Notes: generated from the letters alone by a model not told the origin. Shown: positions 23,712 through 34,510, counted from the stretch's first letter. The stretch: 64,000 nt of DNA from Yoonia sp. F2084L (GCF_023015625.1 NZ_JALKAH010000008.1:1-64000); one strand, 5' to 3'. Made by a program: numbers and translations.

Positions 23712-24974
23712 TTATAGCGCGCGCCATCCGATGTCTGACCGATAAAAGCCGTCGTTCCAGTCGACACCTTGCGCCATCGCATAGGCTTTTTCATGCGCTT
23801 CAGCCAAATCATTGCCGCGCGCAGTAATGCTCAGCACACGACCACCGTTTGCCGTGATCTGACCGTCTGTCAGCGCGGTTCCGGCATGAAATACCATGTG
23901 AAAACTGTCTTCCGGTTGGCTGTCGAGCCCTTTGATCGTCGTGCCTTTCGCATAGCTGCCCGGATACCCTTTAGCCGCCATTACAATCGTGAGCGCATGA
24001 TCATCTGCCCAATTGGCCTGCACGTCTGACAGACGCTCCTCGGCGCAGGCTTGCATCAGATCAAGGACCTGCCCGCCCAGACGCATCATCAGGCATTGGC
24101 ATTCCGGATCGCCAAAGCGCACGTTGTATTCGACCAGACGCGGCTGACCGTTCTGTATCATCAGCCCGCAGAACAAGACCCCTTGAAACGGCGTGCCGCG
24201 TTTGCGCATTTCGTCCATCGTGGGTTGAATAATCTCATCCAGTGCCTTCTGCGTGATGTCATCGGTCATCACCGGGGCGGGCGAATAGGCCCCCATGCCG
24301 CCAGTATTTGGCCCGGTATCTCCGTCATAGGCGCGCTTGTGGTCTTGCGCTGTACCGATCGGCAGGATCGTTTCACCGTCGCATAGCACAAAGAACGACG
24401 CCTCTTCGCCGTCCATGAATTCTTCGATCACAACTTCTGCACCGGCGTCACCAAAACTGCCGTCGAACATATCGTCGATGGCTGCAAGCGCCTCTGCTTC
24501 GGTCATGGCCACGATCACGCCTTTGCCAGCGGCCAAGCCGTCGGCTTTGACGACAATCGGCGCGCCTTGTTCACGGATGTAGGCACGGGCCGCATCTGCA
24601 TCGGTGAAGTGGGCATAGGCGGCTGTCGGTGCGCCAGCGGCATCGCAGACCGCTTTGGTAAAGGATTTTGAGGCCTCCAATTGTGCCGCCGCTCGGCTTG
24701 GGCCGAAAACCAGCAACCCAGCGTCGCGCAACCGATCAGCGACACCTGCTGCAAGCGGGGCCTCAGGTCCGACGATGACAAAATCAATGGTGTTCTCTTC
24801 TGCAAAGGTCGCAACCGCGCCACCATCAAGGATGTTGATATCGGCACACTCGGCGATTGCAGCAATCCCGGCGTTGCCCGGTGCCACGATCAAACGATCG
24901 CATTTGGGGTTTTGTTTAACGGCCCACGCCAGACTATGTTCGCGTCCGCCGCTGCCCAAGATCAGAATGTTCAT
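23712..24974 (-). CDS. purD: Phosphoribosylamine--glycine ligase
   Basis: This 420-residue ATP-grasp enzyme (GAR synthetase) makes glycinamide ribonucleotide in de novo purine synthesis. It opens with MNILILGSGGREHSLAWAV. The ATP-grasp part includes PIVVKADGLAAGKGVIVA and GAEVVIEEFMDGEEASFFVL; HKRAYDGDTGPNTGGMGAYS and VEYNVRFGDPECQ are signature motifs. The ATG at 24974 follows AGAGG. It ends at the bidirectional terminator and looks monocistronic. Confidence 0.96.
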   Translation of the reverse strand: MNILILGSGGREHSLAWAVKQNPKCDRLIVAPGNAGIAAIAECADINILDGGAVATFAEENTIDFVIVGPEAPLAAGVADRLRDAGLLVFGPSRAAAQLEASKSFTKAVCDAAGAPTAAYAHFTDADAARAYIREQGAPIVVKADGLAAGKGVIVAMTEAEALAAIDDMFDGSFGDAGAEVVIEEFMDGEEASFFVLCDGETILPIGTAQDHKRAYDGDTGPNTGGMGAYSPAPVMTDDITQKALDEIIQPTMDEMRKRGTPFQGVLFCGLMIQNGQPRLVEYNVRFGDPECQCLMMRLGGQVLDLMQACAEERLSDVQANWADDHALTIVMAAKGYPGSYAKGTTIKGLDSQPEDSFHMVFHAGTALTDGQITANGGRVLSITARGNDLAEAHEKAYAMAQGVDWNDGFYRSDIGWRAL

Positions 24975-25137
24975 GCGTGCCTCTGCCAATGCCCAGTGTT
25001 TGGCAAAGTTCTAGGGCGGGCACCGGGCAACCACAAGTGTCGCAGGACGTCAGTTTTTGCATCACGGTGCTTGGCGGAATCACGCTTTACCTTTAGGCTT
25101 ACAACTGGGGGCGGCAATTGATGAATGGGTGACACCT

Positions 25138-25731
25138 ATGAAGGCCGCAAAAAAGGACAGACGGCTATGGCACCGTCTGGAAGGCTACAGCTTTCACGAG
25201 CGACCATTGACGCGTTCGCTGATCGACCGTTTGGAAGAAGAGACAGGTCATTCGGTCGATACCTGTTACATCTTGGTCGAAGAGTATCGGCGCTTTATGT
25301 ATCTTGTTGGTAGCACCGGTGAAACGCTTGCCCCATCGCCCATTGTTGACGTCGTTTGGAAGTTGCATGTGGAAGATAGCAAAGCCTATTTCGAAGATTT
25401 TTGCCCACGCATCATTGGCCGCACTATCCACCATCCCGGCGATTTGCCGACTTTTGAAGACGATCCAGCCTATTTGCGCGCACTCGACTACTACGCGGAA
25501 GAGTTTGGCAGGCCGCAGGTGCAATTCTGGCCAGATCCAGACTTTGCATCGGTGCGTACCTCAACAATTCTGTTCTGGATCAGCGGACTTTTGGCGATAC
25601 TGCTGTCGCTACTGTTCAACTCGCTCATGTTTGCCGGTTTCGGTGTCGTTTTGTTTGTGACAACAGTGTTCTTGAGATGGAAGTTTTCATCACTGCCGCT
25701 GCGGGCGTCGGGCAAAAGAGGACTGATTTGA
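25138..25731 (+). CDS. GRDP-like protein with C-terminal membrane segments
   Basis: The core VVWKLHVEDSKAYFEDFCPR followed by IIGRTIHHPGD resembles the glycine-rich-domain-protein-like (GRDP) family, whose pattern is D-x-x-W-H-x-H...Y...C...G-x-x-x-H-H. The 197-residue protein ends with two hydrophobic stretches (about 145-180), so it is probably anchored in the inner membrane. Function is unknown. It overlaps the xseA start by four bases and is likely in the same transcript. The ATG at 25138 was chosen because residues before it are not protein-like. Confidence 0.6.
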   Translation: MKAAKKDRRLWHRLEGYSFHERPLTRSLIDRLEEETGHSVDTCYILVEEYRRFMYLVGSTGETLAPSPIVDVVWKLHVEDSKAYFEDFCPRIIGRTIHHPGDLPTFEDDPAYLRALDYYAEEFGRPQVQFWPDPDFASVRTSTILFWISGLLAILLSLLFNSLMFAGFGVVLFVTTVFLRWKFSSLPLRASGKRGLI

Positions 25732-27221
25732 GCGATCTATTCGAAGACGAACCTAGCGACAACACCCCTGAGTTTTCGGTTTCTGAAATCTCGGGCGCTG
25801 TCAAAAAGGCTATTGAGGGTGGATTTTCGCATGTGCGTGTCCGCGGCGAAGTGGGCCGCGTGTCGCGACCTGCGTCCGGCCATATCTACATGGACCTCAA
25901 AGATGATCGTGCTGTCCTTGCCGGGGTGATATGGAAAGGCCGCGCGCAAGGTCTGGCCCATCGTCCCGAAGAGGGGATGGAGGTCGTGGCGACGGGCAAG
26001 CTGACGACCTTCCCGGGCCAATCCAAGTACCAGATGATTATTGAGGATATCGCACCTGCGGGTGCTGGTGCCTTGATGGCGATGCTGGAAAAGCGCAAGG
26101 CGGCGCTGGCCGCAGAGGGGCTTTTTGCACCCGAGCGCAAGAAAGAACTGCCTTATCTGCCTGAGATCATTGGAGTCGTTACCTCACCCTCTGGTGCCGT
26201 TATCCGTGATATTCTGCACCGACTCCGCGACCGGTTTCCGCGCAAGGTTCTGGTCTGGCCTGTCGCTGTGCAGGGTCAAAAATGCGCGCCCGAGGTGGCC
26301 GCCGCGATTGATGGTTTCAACCAGCTCACACCTGGCGGTGCGCTTCCGCGTCCTGATTTGTTGATCGTGGCCCGTGGTGGTGGGTCGCTTGAGGATCTGT
26401 GGGGGTTCAATGAAGAGATCGTCGCGCTGGCAGCCGCTGCCTCTGATATTCCTCTGATTTCGGCTGTGGGGCATGAAACAGATACGACGTTGATTGATTT
26501 CGTATCAGACATGCGTGCACCAACGCCCACGGCGGCCGCAGAATTGGCTGTACCCGTGCGGTTAGAGCTGCTTGCGTGGACAGACCAGCAAGGCGCGCGG
26601 CTTAGTCGTGCCCTGACAACGGGTCTGGGTCAGCGCGGGCAGCGCGTGCGCGACCTGGGCCGGGCTTTGCCGCAGGTGGATGCGTTGGTCGAAGGGCCGC
26701 GTCAGCGGTTGGACTATCTGGGCGAACGACTGCCCACGGCACTAAGGGGGGCTGCGGCCAAGAAGCGGTTGCAAATGTCCGAAGCCGCTTTGCGCCCCGG
26801 CATCCTTTCGCGCCGTCTGGCCGAATATCGGCGGCGTCTGGATGGGTTGGCTGATCGCCTTGGCCCTGCATTGAAACGCAGAACACGGGACGGGCGCACC
26901 GCACTTGAACAGACCAGCCGTGGTTTGCGTGCACAGGTGTTGCACGACCGGGTGACGCGGCAATCCGAACGGTTTGAAACTATGTTGCGCCGTCTGTCTG
27001 ATCGGGCGTCGCGCCAGCAGGCAGAACGCCTGTCGCGGCTTGAAGCCTTGGACCGGTTGCGTGAAACACTGGGCTATGTCGAAACGCTCAAACGCGGCTA
27101 TGCAGTTGTGCGTGGCGATGGCGCCGTGGTCACAACGCAAGTCGCCGCCGAGCAAGCGAAGGCGCTTGAGATTGAGTTCTCAGATGGGCGGCTTGCGGTT
27201 GGCAAGGACGCACGGCCTTAG
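25728..27221 (+). CDS. xseA: Exodeoxyribonuclease VII large subunit
   Basis: XseA is the catalytic subunit of the single-strand-specific nuclease ExoVII, working with several XseB subunits. The N-terminal OB domain holds FSHVRVRGEVGRVSRPASGH; the catalytic region includes VVTSPSGAVIRDILHRLRDR and IVARGGGSLEDLWGFNEE; a long coiled-coil follows to about residue 430. The start is most likely TTG at 25728 (giving MSDLFEDEPSDNTPEFSVSE), overlapping the previous stop as TTGA. Length 497 is usual. xseB is not adjacent. Confidence 0.93.
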   Translation: MSDLFEDEPSDNTPEFSVSEISGAVKKAIEGGFSHVRVRGEVGRVSRPASGHIYMDLKDDRAVLAGVIWKGRAQGLAHRPEEGMEVVATGKLTTFPGQSKYQMIIEDIAPAGAGALMAMLEKRKAALAAEGLFAPERKKELPYLPEIIGVVTSPSGAVIRDILHRLRDRFPRKVLVWPVAVQGQKCAPEVAAAIDGFNQLTPGGALPRPDLLIVARGGGSLEDLWGFNEEIVALAAAASDIPLISAVGHETDTTLIDFVSDMRAPTPTAAAELAVPVRLELLAWTDQQGARLSRALTTGLGQRGQRVRDLGRALPQVDALVEGPRQRLDYLGERLPTALRGAAAKKRLQMSEAALRPGILSRRLAEYRRRLDGLADRLGPALKRRTRDGRTALEQTSRGLRAQVLHDRVTRQSERFETMLRRLSDRASRQQAERLSRLEALDRLRETLGYVETLKRGYAVVRGDGAVVTTQVAAEQAKALEIEFSDGRLAVGKDARP

Positions 27222-27604
27222 GACGACAGATCGTTGCAAATTAAAGGGTCCTCGCGGTCCAAGACCTCAAAAATCACTGTGGTATTCGGGCGGGTGGTGA
27301 AAACACCGCGCAGACCGCCCGGTTCATCGTAGATGGTCCAGCATTTATGCTCTGGGTCACCCTCGTAGCGAAAACAGATATCGCCTTTGCTTTCGAACCA
27401 CACACCATATTTGCAGGTGCCCTCGAACGTGGACCACATCACGCGGCGACCGGGTAGATAACGTTCAACCCCGAAGGTCGGGTTTGTGGCAGTACTGAAG
27501 GTGATCGTGCGCCCGGTGACATAAGCGTCGAATTCTTCAGCTGTCATACCGTCTTGGGCGATTACCGGAGTGGCAAGCAGCAAAAGAATGACCCACCTAA
27601 GCAT
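27218..27604 (-). CDS. Hypothetical exported protein
   Basis: A 128-residue protein with a signal peptide (MLRWVILLLLATPVIAQ, about residues 1-17). The mature part is beta-rich with three Cys (CKYGVWF, ICFRYEG, KCWTIYD) and a fourth at the C-terminus, likely disulfide-bonded in the periplasm. Family not recognised. Its ATG lies inside the end of the alkB-like gene with an eight-base overlap, so it may be expressed with that gene. Confidence 0.7.
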   Translation of the reverse strand: MLRWVILLLLATPVIAQDGMTAEEFDAYVTGRTITFSTATNPTFGVERYLPGRRVMWSTFEGTCKYGVWFESKGDICFRYEGDPEHKCWTIYDEPGGLRGVFTTRPNTTVIFEVLDREDPLICNDLSS

Positions 27605-28613
27605 TGCGCCACCGTTCAACGCGCGGGTCCATGATCCGCCGCCACAGAGGCGGGATCAGCGCAATACTGGCCATCAGGGGCAAGGGGCGTGGTAGCATTG
27701 GCGCATCATCCGGGATCGTCAGTTCAGGGTAGTGCCGCCCCGGATGTGCGTGATGATCGGAATGACGGGTCGCGTTCAGCATCAGCGCAGAGGAAAACCA
27801 ATGTGGGCTATTCCAGCTATGACGCGCCGCAACCGGTTCCGGTTTGCCGTCAGACTGCACCGCGCGGGTCAGACCGTAGTGCTGGACATAATCGGACATC
27901 AATAGTTGTGATTGCGCATAGCCGCACAGGGCCAGATAGGCGACCAACCCCTGCCAGCCGCCCAGCTTTGTTGCGGCCATCAAACACAATGCAGCCCCGC
28001 TGACATAAACCAGATACGGGTTGCGCCATGCGGGGCGTCCAATGCGGACGAGGCGCGCGCGTTCGGCAAGATACCCCTGTCGAAAAGATCCAGCCCAGGC
28101 CCGGATCATATAGCGATAAAGGCCTTCGCCCTTGCGCGATGTGTTTGGGTCCGCCGCTGTTGCTACATGGCGATGGTGAACCAGAACATGCGCAGAGGTA
28201 TGATGCCCGAACAGCAGCGTGATATAGGACCACATGCCCAACCGGTGCAGTGCGCGGCTCTGGCGGTGGATTAGCTCATGCGCGTTGGCGTTACTGACCT
28301 GTCCAAACCAAAGACCAGCCGCAAAAAAGAGCCCCAGTTTTTCCAGACCACCCAGCGTCTGTCCGGCCAACGCCCAAACCGTCAGCGGCAGCAGCGCGAA
28401 ATGCGTACACGCGATGGTGACAGACAGCGCTTGATCGGCTTCAAGCGCCTGTGGGTTGCTGTCTGCGCCGATCAGGCGGTCCAGCAGGCTTGTCATTGCG
28501 GTTAGGTACAGCACCGCCGCCACGACCCATATGCCGCCCCAGATCGCCCCAAGCGCCAACAGGGCTGCGGGCGTCAGCGTTGCCAAGCCAAAATGCAAAA
28601 GACCGGTTCTCAT
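27597..28613 (-). CDS. alkB: AlkB-type alkane 1-monooxygenase
   Basis: A 338-residue integral-membrane di-iron hydroxylase. The three histidine boxes are present: HELIH (112-116), HVLVHHRHVATAADP (from 142) and RHSDHHAH (283-290), along with the DYVQHYGL segment (241-248) where canonical AlkB has NYxEHYG. Hydrophobic helices lie at about 8-45, 65-110 and 200-240. Electrons would come from rubredoxin, not encoded nearby. The shortened length (typical AlkB about 400) and the D/Q changes make a related substrate class possible (other fatty or aromatic methyl groups). ATG at 28613 was preferred to an upstream open extension. Confidence 0.8.
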   Translation of the reverse strand: MRTGLLHFGLATLTPAALLALGAIWGGIWVVAAVLYLTAMTSLLDRLIGADSNPQALEADQALSVTIACTHFALLPLTVWALAGQTLGGLEKLGLFFAAGLWFGQVSNANAHELIHRQSRALHRLGMWSYITLLFGHHTSAHVLVHHRHVATAADPNTSRKGEGLYRYMIRAWAGSFRQGYLAERARLVRIGRPAWRNPYLVYVSGAALCLMAATKLGGWQGLVAYLALCGYAQSQLLMSDYVQHYGLTRAVQSDGKPEPVAARHSWNSPHWFSSALMLNATRHSDHHAHPGRHYPELTIPDDAPMLPRPLPLMASIALIPPLWRRIMDPRVERWRNA

Positions 28614-28756
28614 GTTTCGGATAGTTAGCACGGGTTTCCACGCCATGCAGGGAAAATTGTAGTGCTGCGCGTATTGGTCCACTCTCGTGTCGCTTTTGCA
28701 TGGTTTGACCATGCTTTGAAGCTTATGTTGGCGGTGAGCTGACAGGGAATGGCGCG

Positions 28757-30448
28757 ATGGCTTTGGACGACCGCAAAGGTGTTTGGAAATCTGGCAAAGG
28801 CAAAGGGCGTCACCGCCCCAAAGGCCGGCAGTTGGATGACACCGCTTGGGAAGAGGTCCAGGCGTTGCTGGGTGACCGCCCGCGCCGCCGCGATTTGCTG
28901 ATTGAGTTTTTGCACCTGATCCAGGATGCGCACGGCTGCTTGTCCGCCCCACATATGCGAGCGTTGGCAGAGGAAATGCGCCTAAGCCAGGCGGAAGTCT
29001 ATGAGGTGGCGACATTCTATGCGCATTTCGATGTGGTCAAAGAAGGCGAGCCAAAGCCGCCAGCTTTGACGATCCGTGTCTGCGATTCGCTGTCGTGTGA
29101 GTTGGCCGGAGCGCAGCAACTCAAGGCAGCGCTTGAAGATGGTTTGGATGCGTCCGAGGTACGGGTTTTGCGTGCACCCTGCATGGGGCGCTGTGACACC
29201 GCCCCGGTGCTTGAGCTGGGCCACAATCATATTGATCATGCGACTGTTGCCAAGGTTGAGGCCGCAATCGCGGCAGGTGACACCCATGCGCATGTGCCCG
29301 ATTACGAAGACTATGCCGCTTATACTGCAGCAGGCGGATATGGCGAACTTCACACGCTGCGCAATGGCGGTGATTGGGAAGCTGTCCAAGACAAGGTGCT
29401 GGCCTCTGGCTTGCGCGGTTTGGGTGGTGCTGGTTTTCCGTCTGGTAAGAAATGGGGCTTTGTACGGGGCAATGCGGGCCCACGTTATCTGGCGGTGAAT
29501 GGCGACGAAGGTGAACCCGGCACGTTTAAGGACCGCTACTACCTGGAACGCACGCCGCACCTGTTTCTTGAGGGCATGCTGATCGCTGCATGGGCGGTCG
29601 AGGCAGAGACCTGCTTTATCTACATGCGCGACGAATATCCTGCGGTGCTCGAAATTTTGGCGCGGGAAATCAAAGCCTTGGAAGACGCAGGTGTTGTGGC
29701 CGACGGCTATATAGACCTGCGACGCGGCGCGGGGGCCTACATCTGCGGCGAAGAATCCGCGATGATCGAAAGTATCGAAGGCAAGCGTGGTTTGCCCCGG
29801 CACCGTCCGCCTTTTGTGGCACAGGTTGGTATCTTTGACAGGCCGACATTGGTGCATAATGTCGAAACCCTGCTGTGGGTTGCGCGCGTTTGCCGTGAAG
29901 GACCAGAGGTGCTGAACACGACCGAAAAGAACGGGCGCGTCGGGTTGCGGTCGTATTCTGTGTCCGGTCGTGTGGCGGCCCCCGGTGTCTATCTTTTGCC
30001 TGCTGGATCAACGATCACCGACATCATTGAGGCGGCTGGTGGGATGGCGGATGGCCATGTGTTCAAAGCTTATCAACCCGGTGGTCCATCCTCTGGCTTG
30101 TTGCCTGCGTCGATCAACGACGTGCCGCTCGATTTTGATACCTTACAACCGCTGGGCACGTTTATCGGTTCTGCTGCCGTGGTGGTTCTGTCCGATCATG
30201 ATCGCGCCCGCGATGCCGCGCTGAACATGCTGCGGTTTTTTGAGGACGAAAGCTGTGGACAGTGTACACCGTGCCGCGTTGGGTGTGAAAAAGCGGTCAA
30301 GCTGATGCAAGCCGATACGTGGGATCAGCCACTGTTGGACGAACTCTGCACTGCGATGGCCGACGCCTCGATTTGTGGTCTGGGGCAGGCGGCACCTAAT
30401 CCGATCAAACTGGTGATGCAGCATTTCAAGGATGAGGTGTCGGGTTAA
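28757..30448 (+). CDS. Fused NuoE/NuoF-type NADH-binding subunit (formate dehydrogenase beta/gamma-like)
   Basis: A 563-residue fusion. Residues about 25-165 are NuoE-like with a [2Fe-2S] site (CDSLSC and CMGRC). The rest is NuoF-like: GLRGLGGAGFPSGKKWGFVR and NGDEGEPGTFKDRY bind FMN and NADH, and CGQCTPCRVGCEK near residue 495 plus a later Cys hold a [4Fe-4S] cluster. This arrangement is that of FdsGB-type diaphorase subunits of NAD-dependent formate dehydrogenase. The molybdenum-containing alpha subunit is not next to it: ftsY follows. It may serve a complex encoded elsewhere. Confidence 0.85.
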   Translation: MALDDRKGVWKSGKGKGRHRPKGRQLDDTAWEEVQALLGDRPRRRDLLIEFLHLIQDAHGCLSAPHMRALAEEMRLSQAEVYEVATFYAHFDVVKEGEPKPPALTIRVCDSLSCELAGAQQLKAALEDGLDASEVRVLRAPCMGRCDTAPVLELGHNHIDHATVAKVEAAIAAGDTHAHVPDYEDYAAYTAAGGYGELHTLRNGGDWEAVQDKVLASGLRGLGGAGFPSGKKWGFVRGNAGPRYLAVNGDEGEPGTFKDRYYLERTPHLFLEGMLIAAWAVEAETCFIYMRDEYPAVLEILAREIKALEDAGVVADGYIDLRRGAGAYICGEESAMIESIEGKRGLPRHRPPFVAQVGIFDRPTLVHNVETLLWVARVCREGPEVLNTTEKNGRVGLRSYSVSGRVAAPGVYLLPAGSTITDIIEAAGGMADGHVFKAYQPGGPSSGLLPASINDVPLDFDTLQPLGTFIGSAAVVVLSDHDRARDAALNMLRFFEDESCGQCTPCRVGCEKAVKLMQADTWDQPLLDELCTAMADASICGLGQAAPNPIKLVMQHFKDEVSG

Positions 30449-30518
30449 ACCGCGATCAGGCTTTCCAAATCTGTCTTGCATCATTAGGTGATACCAAAGG
30501 CAGTTGTGGTTGATCTGA

Positions 30519-31825
<1,307 letters not shown>

Positions 31826-31829
<4 letters not shown>

Positions 31830-32638
31830 AAAGATTGATTGCAGCCACGGCCCTGATCTTTTCCCCCATGCTGGCTGCTGCGGATGACGCCTGTACAGCC
31901 GGGTGGGAAGACATCGTAACCTTCGCCGGACCGCTGGCCGAAGAGATAACCGAGGCGCAGATCGCACCTGCTGAGGACGGCTGGTGCACCGTATCGGCGA
32001 CCTTGGACGTCGATAGGGTAGAGGCGAGGTTCCGCTTTGATCAATTGGCCCAAGCGCCGCAAAATGCGCGATCCATTGAGGTCACTTTGGAAAGTGTTGA
32101 CGCGCGTATTGGTGTGTTTGATGTGACCGCCGCGCTAAGCTATCAGGCAGAAACCGGGGCACTGCGTTTGCATACATTTTCGGCACGCGCGGATGATGGT
32201 CGCGGGGTACGCGCCGGCGCGGACATATCGCTTGATGGTATTGAAGGTGGCGCTGACTTTCAGAAGGTTTTGTCCGCCCTTGCTTTCCAAAACCTTTCGG
32301 TGGCGGTCTTTGTGACACCCGGAATGCTGCAAGATGCCGGTATTGACTTGTCGGATCTGTCTCGTGTGACGGTTGATAACGCGCTGCGCGAGGTGAGCGA
32401 CCGTCAAATCGACCGCCGGTCGCGCGCAGAGTTCTTGCGCTTTGTCGGGGCTTTGCCGAATGTGCGTGGCACATTGGATATTGCCCTGAACACGCCAACT
32501 GGCCTGCGTGTGCCACAGATCGCGGATACTTTTGTCAGGCTCGATAAGGCGGATGATGATGCTGCTATCGCCGCGGCGCTTGGCGCTGCATTGACGGATG
32601 CGACACTTGATCTGGCATGGAAACCGGGACGCATGTGA
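31826..32638 (+). CDS. Hypothetical exported protein downstream of ftsY
   Basis: A 270-residue protein with a signal peptide (MKRLIAATALIFSPMLAAAD, about residues 1-19). The mature part has a repeated beta pattern with two apparent halves (VDARIGVFDVTAALSYQAET and LRLHTFSARADDGRG). Two cysteines lie near the mature N-terminus. It is probably periplasmic. The start overlaps the ftsY stop and its end overlaps the transporter start, so three genes look translationally coupled. Family not recognised. Confidence 0.65.
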
Positions 32639-33546
32639 ACGATCTTGGCGCATGGCTGGTCACGATCTCGGGCACTGCCGAGGGCGCACGGCTGGCGACA
32701 ATTCTCGCACTTATCTCGGCGCTGGCTCACGCCATATTTGGTGCAATGCAAAAAGGGCGTTACGACCCTTGGCTGACGCGCGGTGCGATTGATGGCTGGC
32801 TTTGCGTGCTGTCGGCACCCATCGCTTTATTCGTGGTGCCTTGGCCCAATCAGACGACAGCGTTGATCCTTGTGGGCGCGATCATCGTGCATTTCGCCTA
32901 TAAGGTAACGATGGCTTTGGCCTATGAACGCGCGGCCTATACGGTTGTGTACCCGGTCGTGCGCGGCACCGGGCCGTTGGTCACCGTCATCGCGGCATCA
33001 CTGTTCTTTGGAGAGCATTTTACCACTGTACAATGGGTCGGGGTGGCGTGCCTTTCGGGTGGGATCCTGTTGCTTGCGGTGCGCAATATCGCCGAAGAGG
33101 TGATTGATCCACGCGCGCTCAAACTTGGCTTGCTATGGGCGCTGTTGGGCGGCGTCCTTGTGGCGCTTTATACGACTTACGACGCTTATGGCATTCGTCA
33201 GTCACCTGATCCATTTACATTCCTTGCATGGTTTTTCTTTGTCACCGCGATTGATTTTCCCCTGCTTGCAACGTGGCACTACCGCAGGTTGGTGGACCCG
33301 CCGGTTTTGGGGCCGCTGGTCTGGCGCGGTTTTGTCGGGGCACTGATCGCCTGGATCAGTTTTGGCGGCATTTTGCTGGCAACGCGGTTGGACAGTGTAG
33401 GTGAAGCGGCTGTTTTGCGTGAAACGTCCGTGGTTTTCGCAGCGCTGATTGGCTGGTTTATTCTGGGCGAAAAGGTGGGGCCACGCAGGCTCTTTTTGAT
33501 GACGCTGGTTGCACTTGGCGCGATCATCGTGGAAATGGGGGGCTGA
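32635..33546 (+). CDS. EamA/DMT-family inner-membrane transporter
   Basis: A 303-residue protein with ten likely transmembrane helices arranged as two EamA repeats; MALAYERAAYTVVYPVVRGT and AAVLRETSVVFAALIGWFIL are the corresponding repeat ends. DMT exporters move amino acids, metabolites or drugs; the substrate is unknown. GTG at 32635 overlaps the previous stop as GTGA and is preceded by GGGA; an ATG at 32617 is an alternative start. It is followed by yciB with 11 bases between. Confidence 0.85.
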   Translation: MNDLGAWLVTISGTAEGARLATILALISALAHAIFGAMQKGRYDPWLTRGAIDGWLCVLSAPIALFVVPWPNQTTALILVGAIIVHFAYKVTMALAYERAAYTVVYPVVRGTGPLVTVIAASLFFGEHFTTVQWVGVACLSGGILLLAVRNIAEEVIDPRALKLGLLWALLGGVLVALYTTYDAYGIRQSPDPFTFLAWFFFVTAIDFPLLATWHYRRLVDPPVLGPLVWRGFVGALIAWISFGGILLATRLDSVGEAAVLRETSVVFAALIGWFILGEKVGPRRLFLMTLVALGAIIVEMGG

Positions 33547-33557
33547 AGGAGCACGCG

Positions 33558-34178
33558 ATGGCTGAAAAGACGATCAATCCGGTGTTAAAACAGGTCTTGG
33601 AGTTGGGGCCGACGCTTGCGTTTTTTCTGATCTATCTGCGTATCAGGGATGAAACTTACACAATTGCCGGGACCGACTATACTGGCTTTATTGTTGCGGC
33701 TTTGATCTTTGTTCCCATCTTGCTGGTTGCAATGGGTATCCTTTGGATGCTGACGGGCAAGTTAAGCCGGATGCAGGTTTTCACGGCCTTCATGGTGATT
33801 TTCTTTGGCGGCCTGACGGCCTATTTCAATGACGAACGTTTCTTCAAGATGAAGACCACGATTGTCTATGGTGTGATGGCCGGTTTGCTGGGGATTGGTC
33901 TGCTGCGCGGCCAAAGCTATTTGCAGTATGTCATGGAAGAAGTCCTGCCTATGGAGAAAGAAGGCTGGATGATCTTCACTCGCCGTCTTTGCTATATGTT
34001 TGCGGGTTTGGGTATCGCCAACGAGATTATCTGGCGGACGCAGTCCACCGATTTGTGGGTCAAGCTGGAAACATTCGCGTTTCCGGCCGTTTTGATGGTG
34101 TTTCTATGGGTCCAGATATACCAGCTACAGCGATATTTGATTGAACCGCCGGAAGCACCCAAAGACGAGGCCAAGTAG
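33558..34178 (+). CDS. yciB: YciB-family inner-membrane protein (septation protein A)
   Basis: A 206-residue polytopic protein with five or six hydrophobic helices. LELGPTLAFFLIYLRI at the start, KPTIVYG-like KTTIVYGVMAGLLG in the middle and ANEIIWR toward the C-terminus are family signatures (YciB/IspZ). It is thought to affect cell division and envelope stability with YciC and ZipA in enterics; its role in alphaproteobacteria is unclear. GGAGCACGCG precedes the ATG. It is the last gene of the plus-strand run. Confidence 0.9.
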   Translation: MAEKTINPVLKQVLELGPTLAFFLIYLRIRDETYTIAGTDYTGFIVAALIFVPILLVAMGILWMLTGKLSRMQVFTAFMVIFFGGLTAYFNDERFFKMKTTIVYGVMAGLLGIGLLRGQSYLQYVMEEVLPMEKEGWMIFTRRLCYMFAGLGIANEIIWRTQSTDLWVKLETFAFPAVLMVFLWVQIYQLQRYLIEPPEAPKDEAK

Positions 34179-34180
34179 CG

Positions 34181-34510
34181 TTAACGCATTTCGGCGAATG
34201 AAAAGCCGACAGAGCCACGAGCGTGGCCTGCGCGAGCGTCACGTCGGTAGCGTAGCGTATCGACCTGTGTGTCATTGATAAGTGGGCGAAATCTGATCCC
34301 GATCCTGTCGCCCGATGTCCAGCAGACAATCGCTTCAACCTGATGGCCAAGAACATTGAATTGTATCTTATGACCACGCTGCAGGTTTTGCGGCCCGCGG
34401 ATGCGTGCGCCCGTGTTGTTCACGTCAATTACTTTGCACTTTTGAGGTCCTGCAGGTGTGTGCAGGTCGATCGGAAACTCCGTTTGATAGCGATGTGGGC
34501 GGTACTGCAT
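34181..34510 (-). CDS. PilZ-domain protein
   Basis: A 109-residue single PilZ domain, a c-di-GMP-binding fold. The N-terminal basic motif is YRPHRYQT (R-x-x-x-R) and the second motif is DVNNTGARIRG (D/N-x-S/N-x-x-G). The first part pairs with a beta barrel ending at GIRFRPL. As a lone domain it would act by binding a partner, possibly for motility or polysaccharide production; none is encoded here. It converges with yciB. Confidence 0.85.
   Translation of the reverse strand: MQYRPHRYQTEFPIDLHTPAGPQKCKVIDVNNTGARIRGPQNLQRGHKIQFNVLGHQVEAIVCWTSGDRIGIRFRPLINDTQVDTLRYRRDARAGHARGSVGFSFAEMR

Noticed and set aside
22946-23812. Minus-strand open frame of 288 codons across carD and the terminator
   Set aside because: It runs antisense to carD through an intrinsic terminator and has no domain.
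28982-29857. Minus-strand open frame of 291 codons opposite the NuoE/NuoF fusion
   Set aside because: Antisense shadow of a strongly supported gene; no motif.
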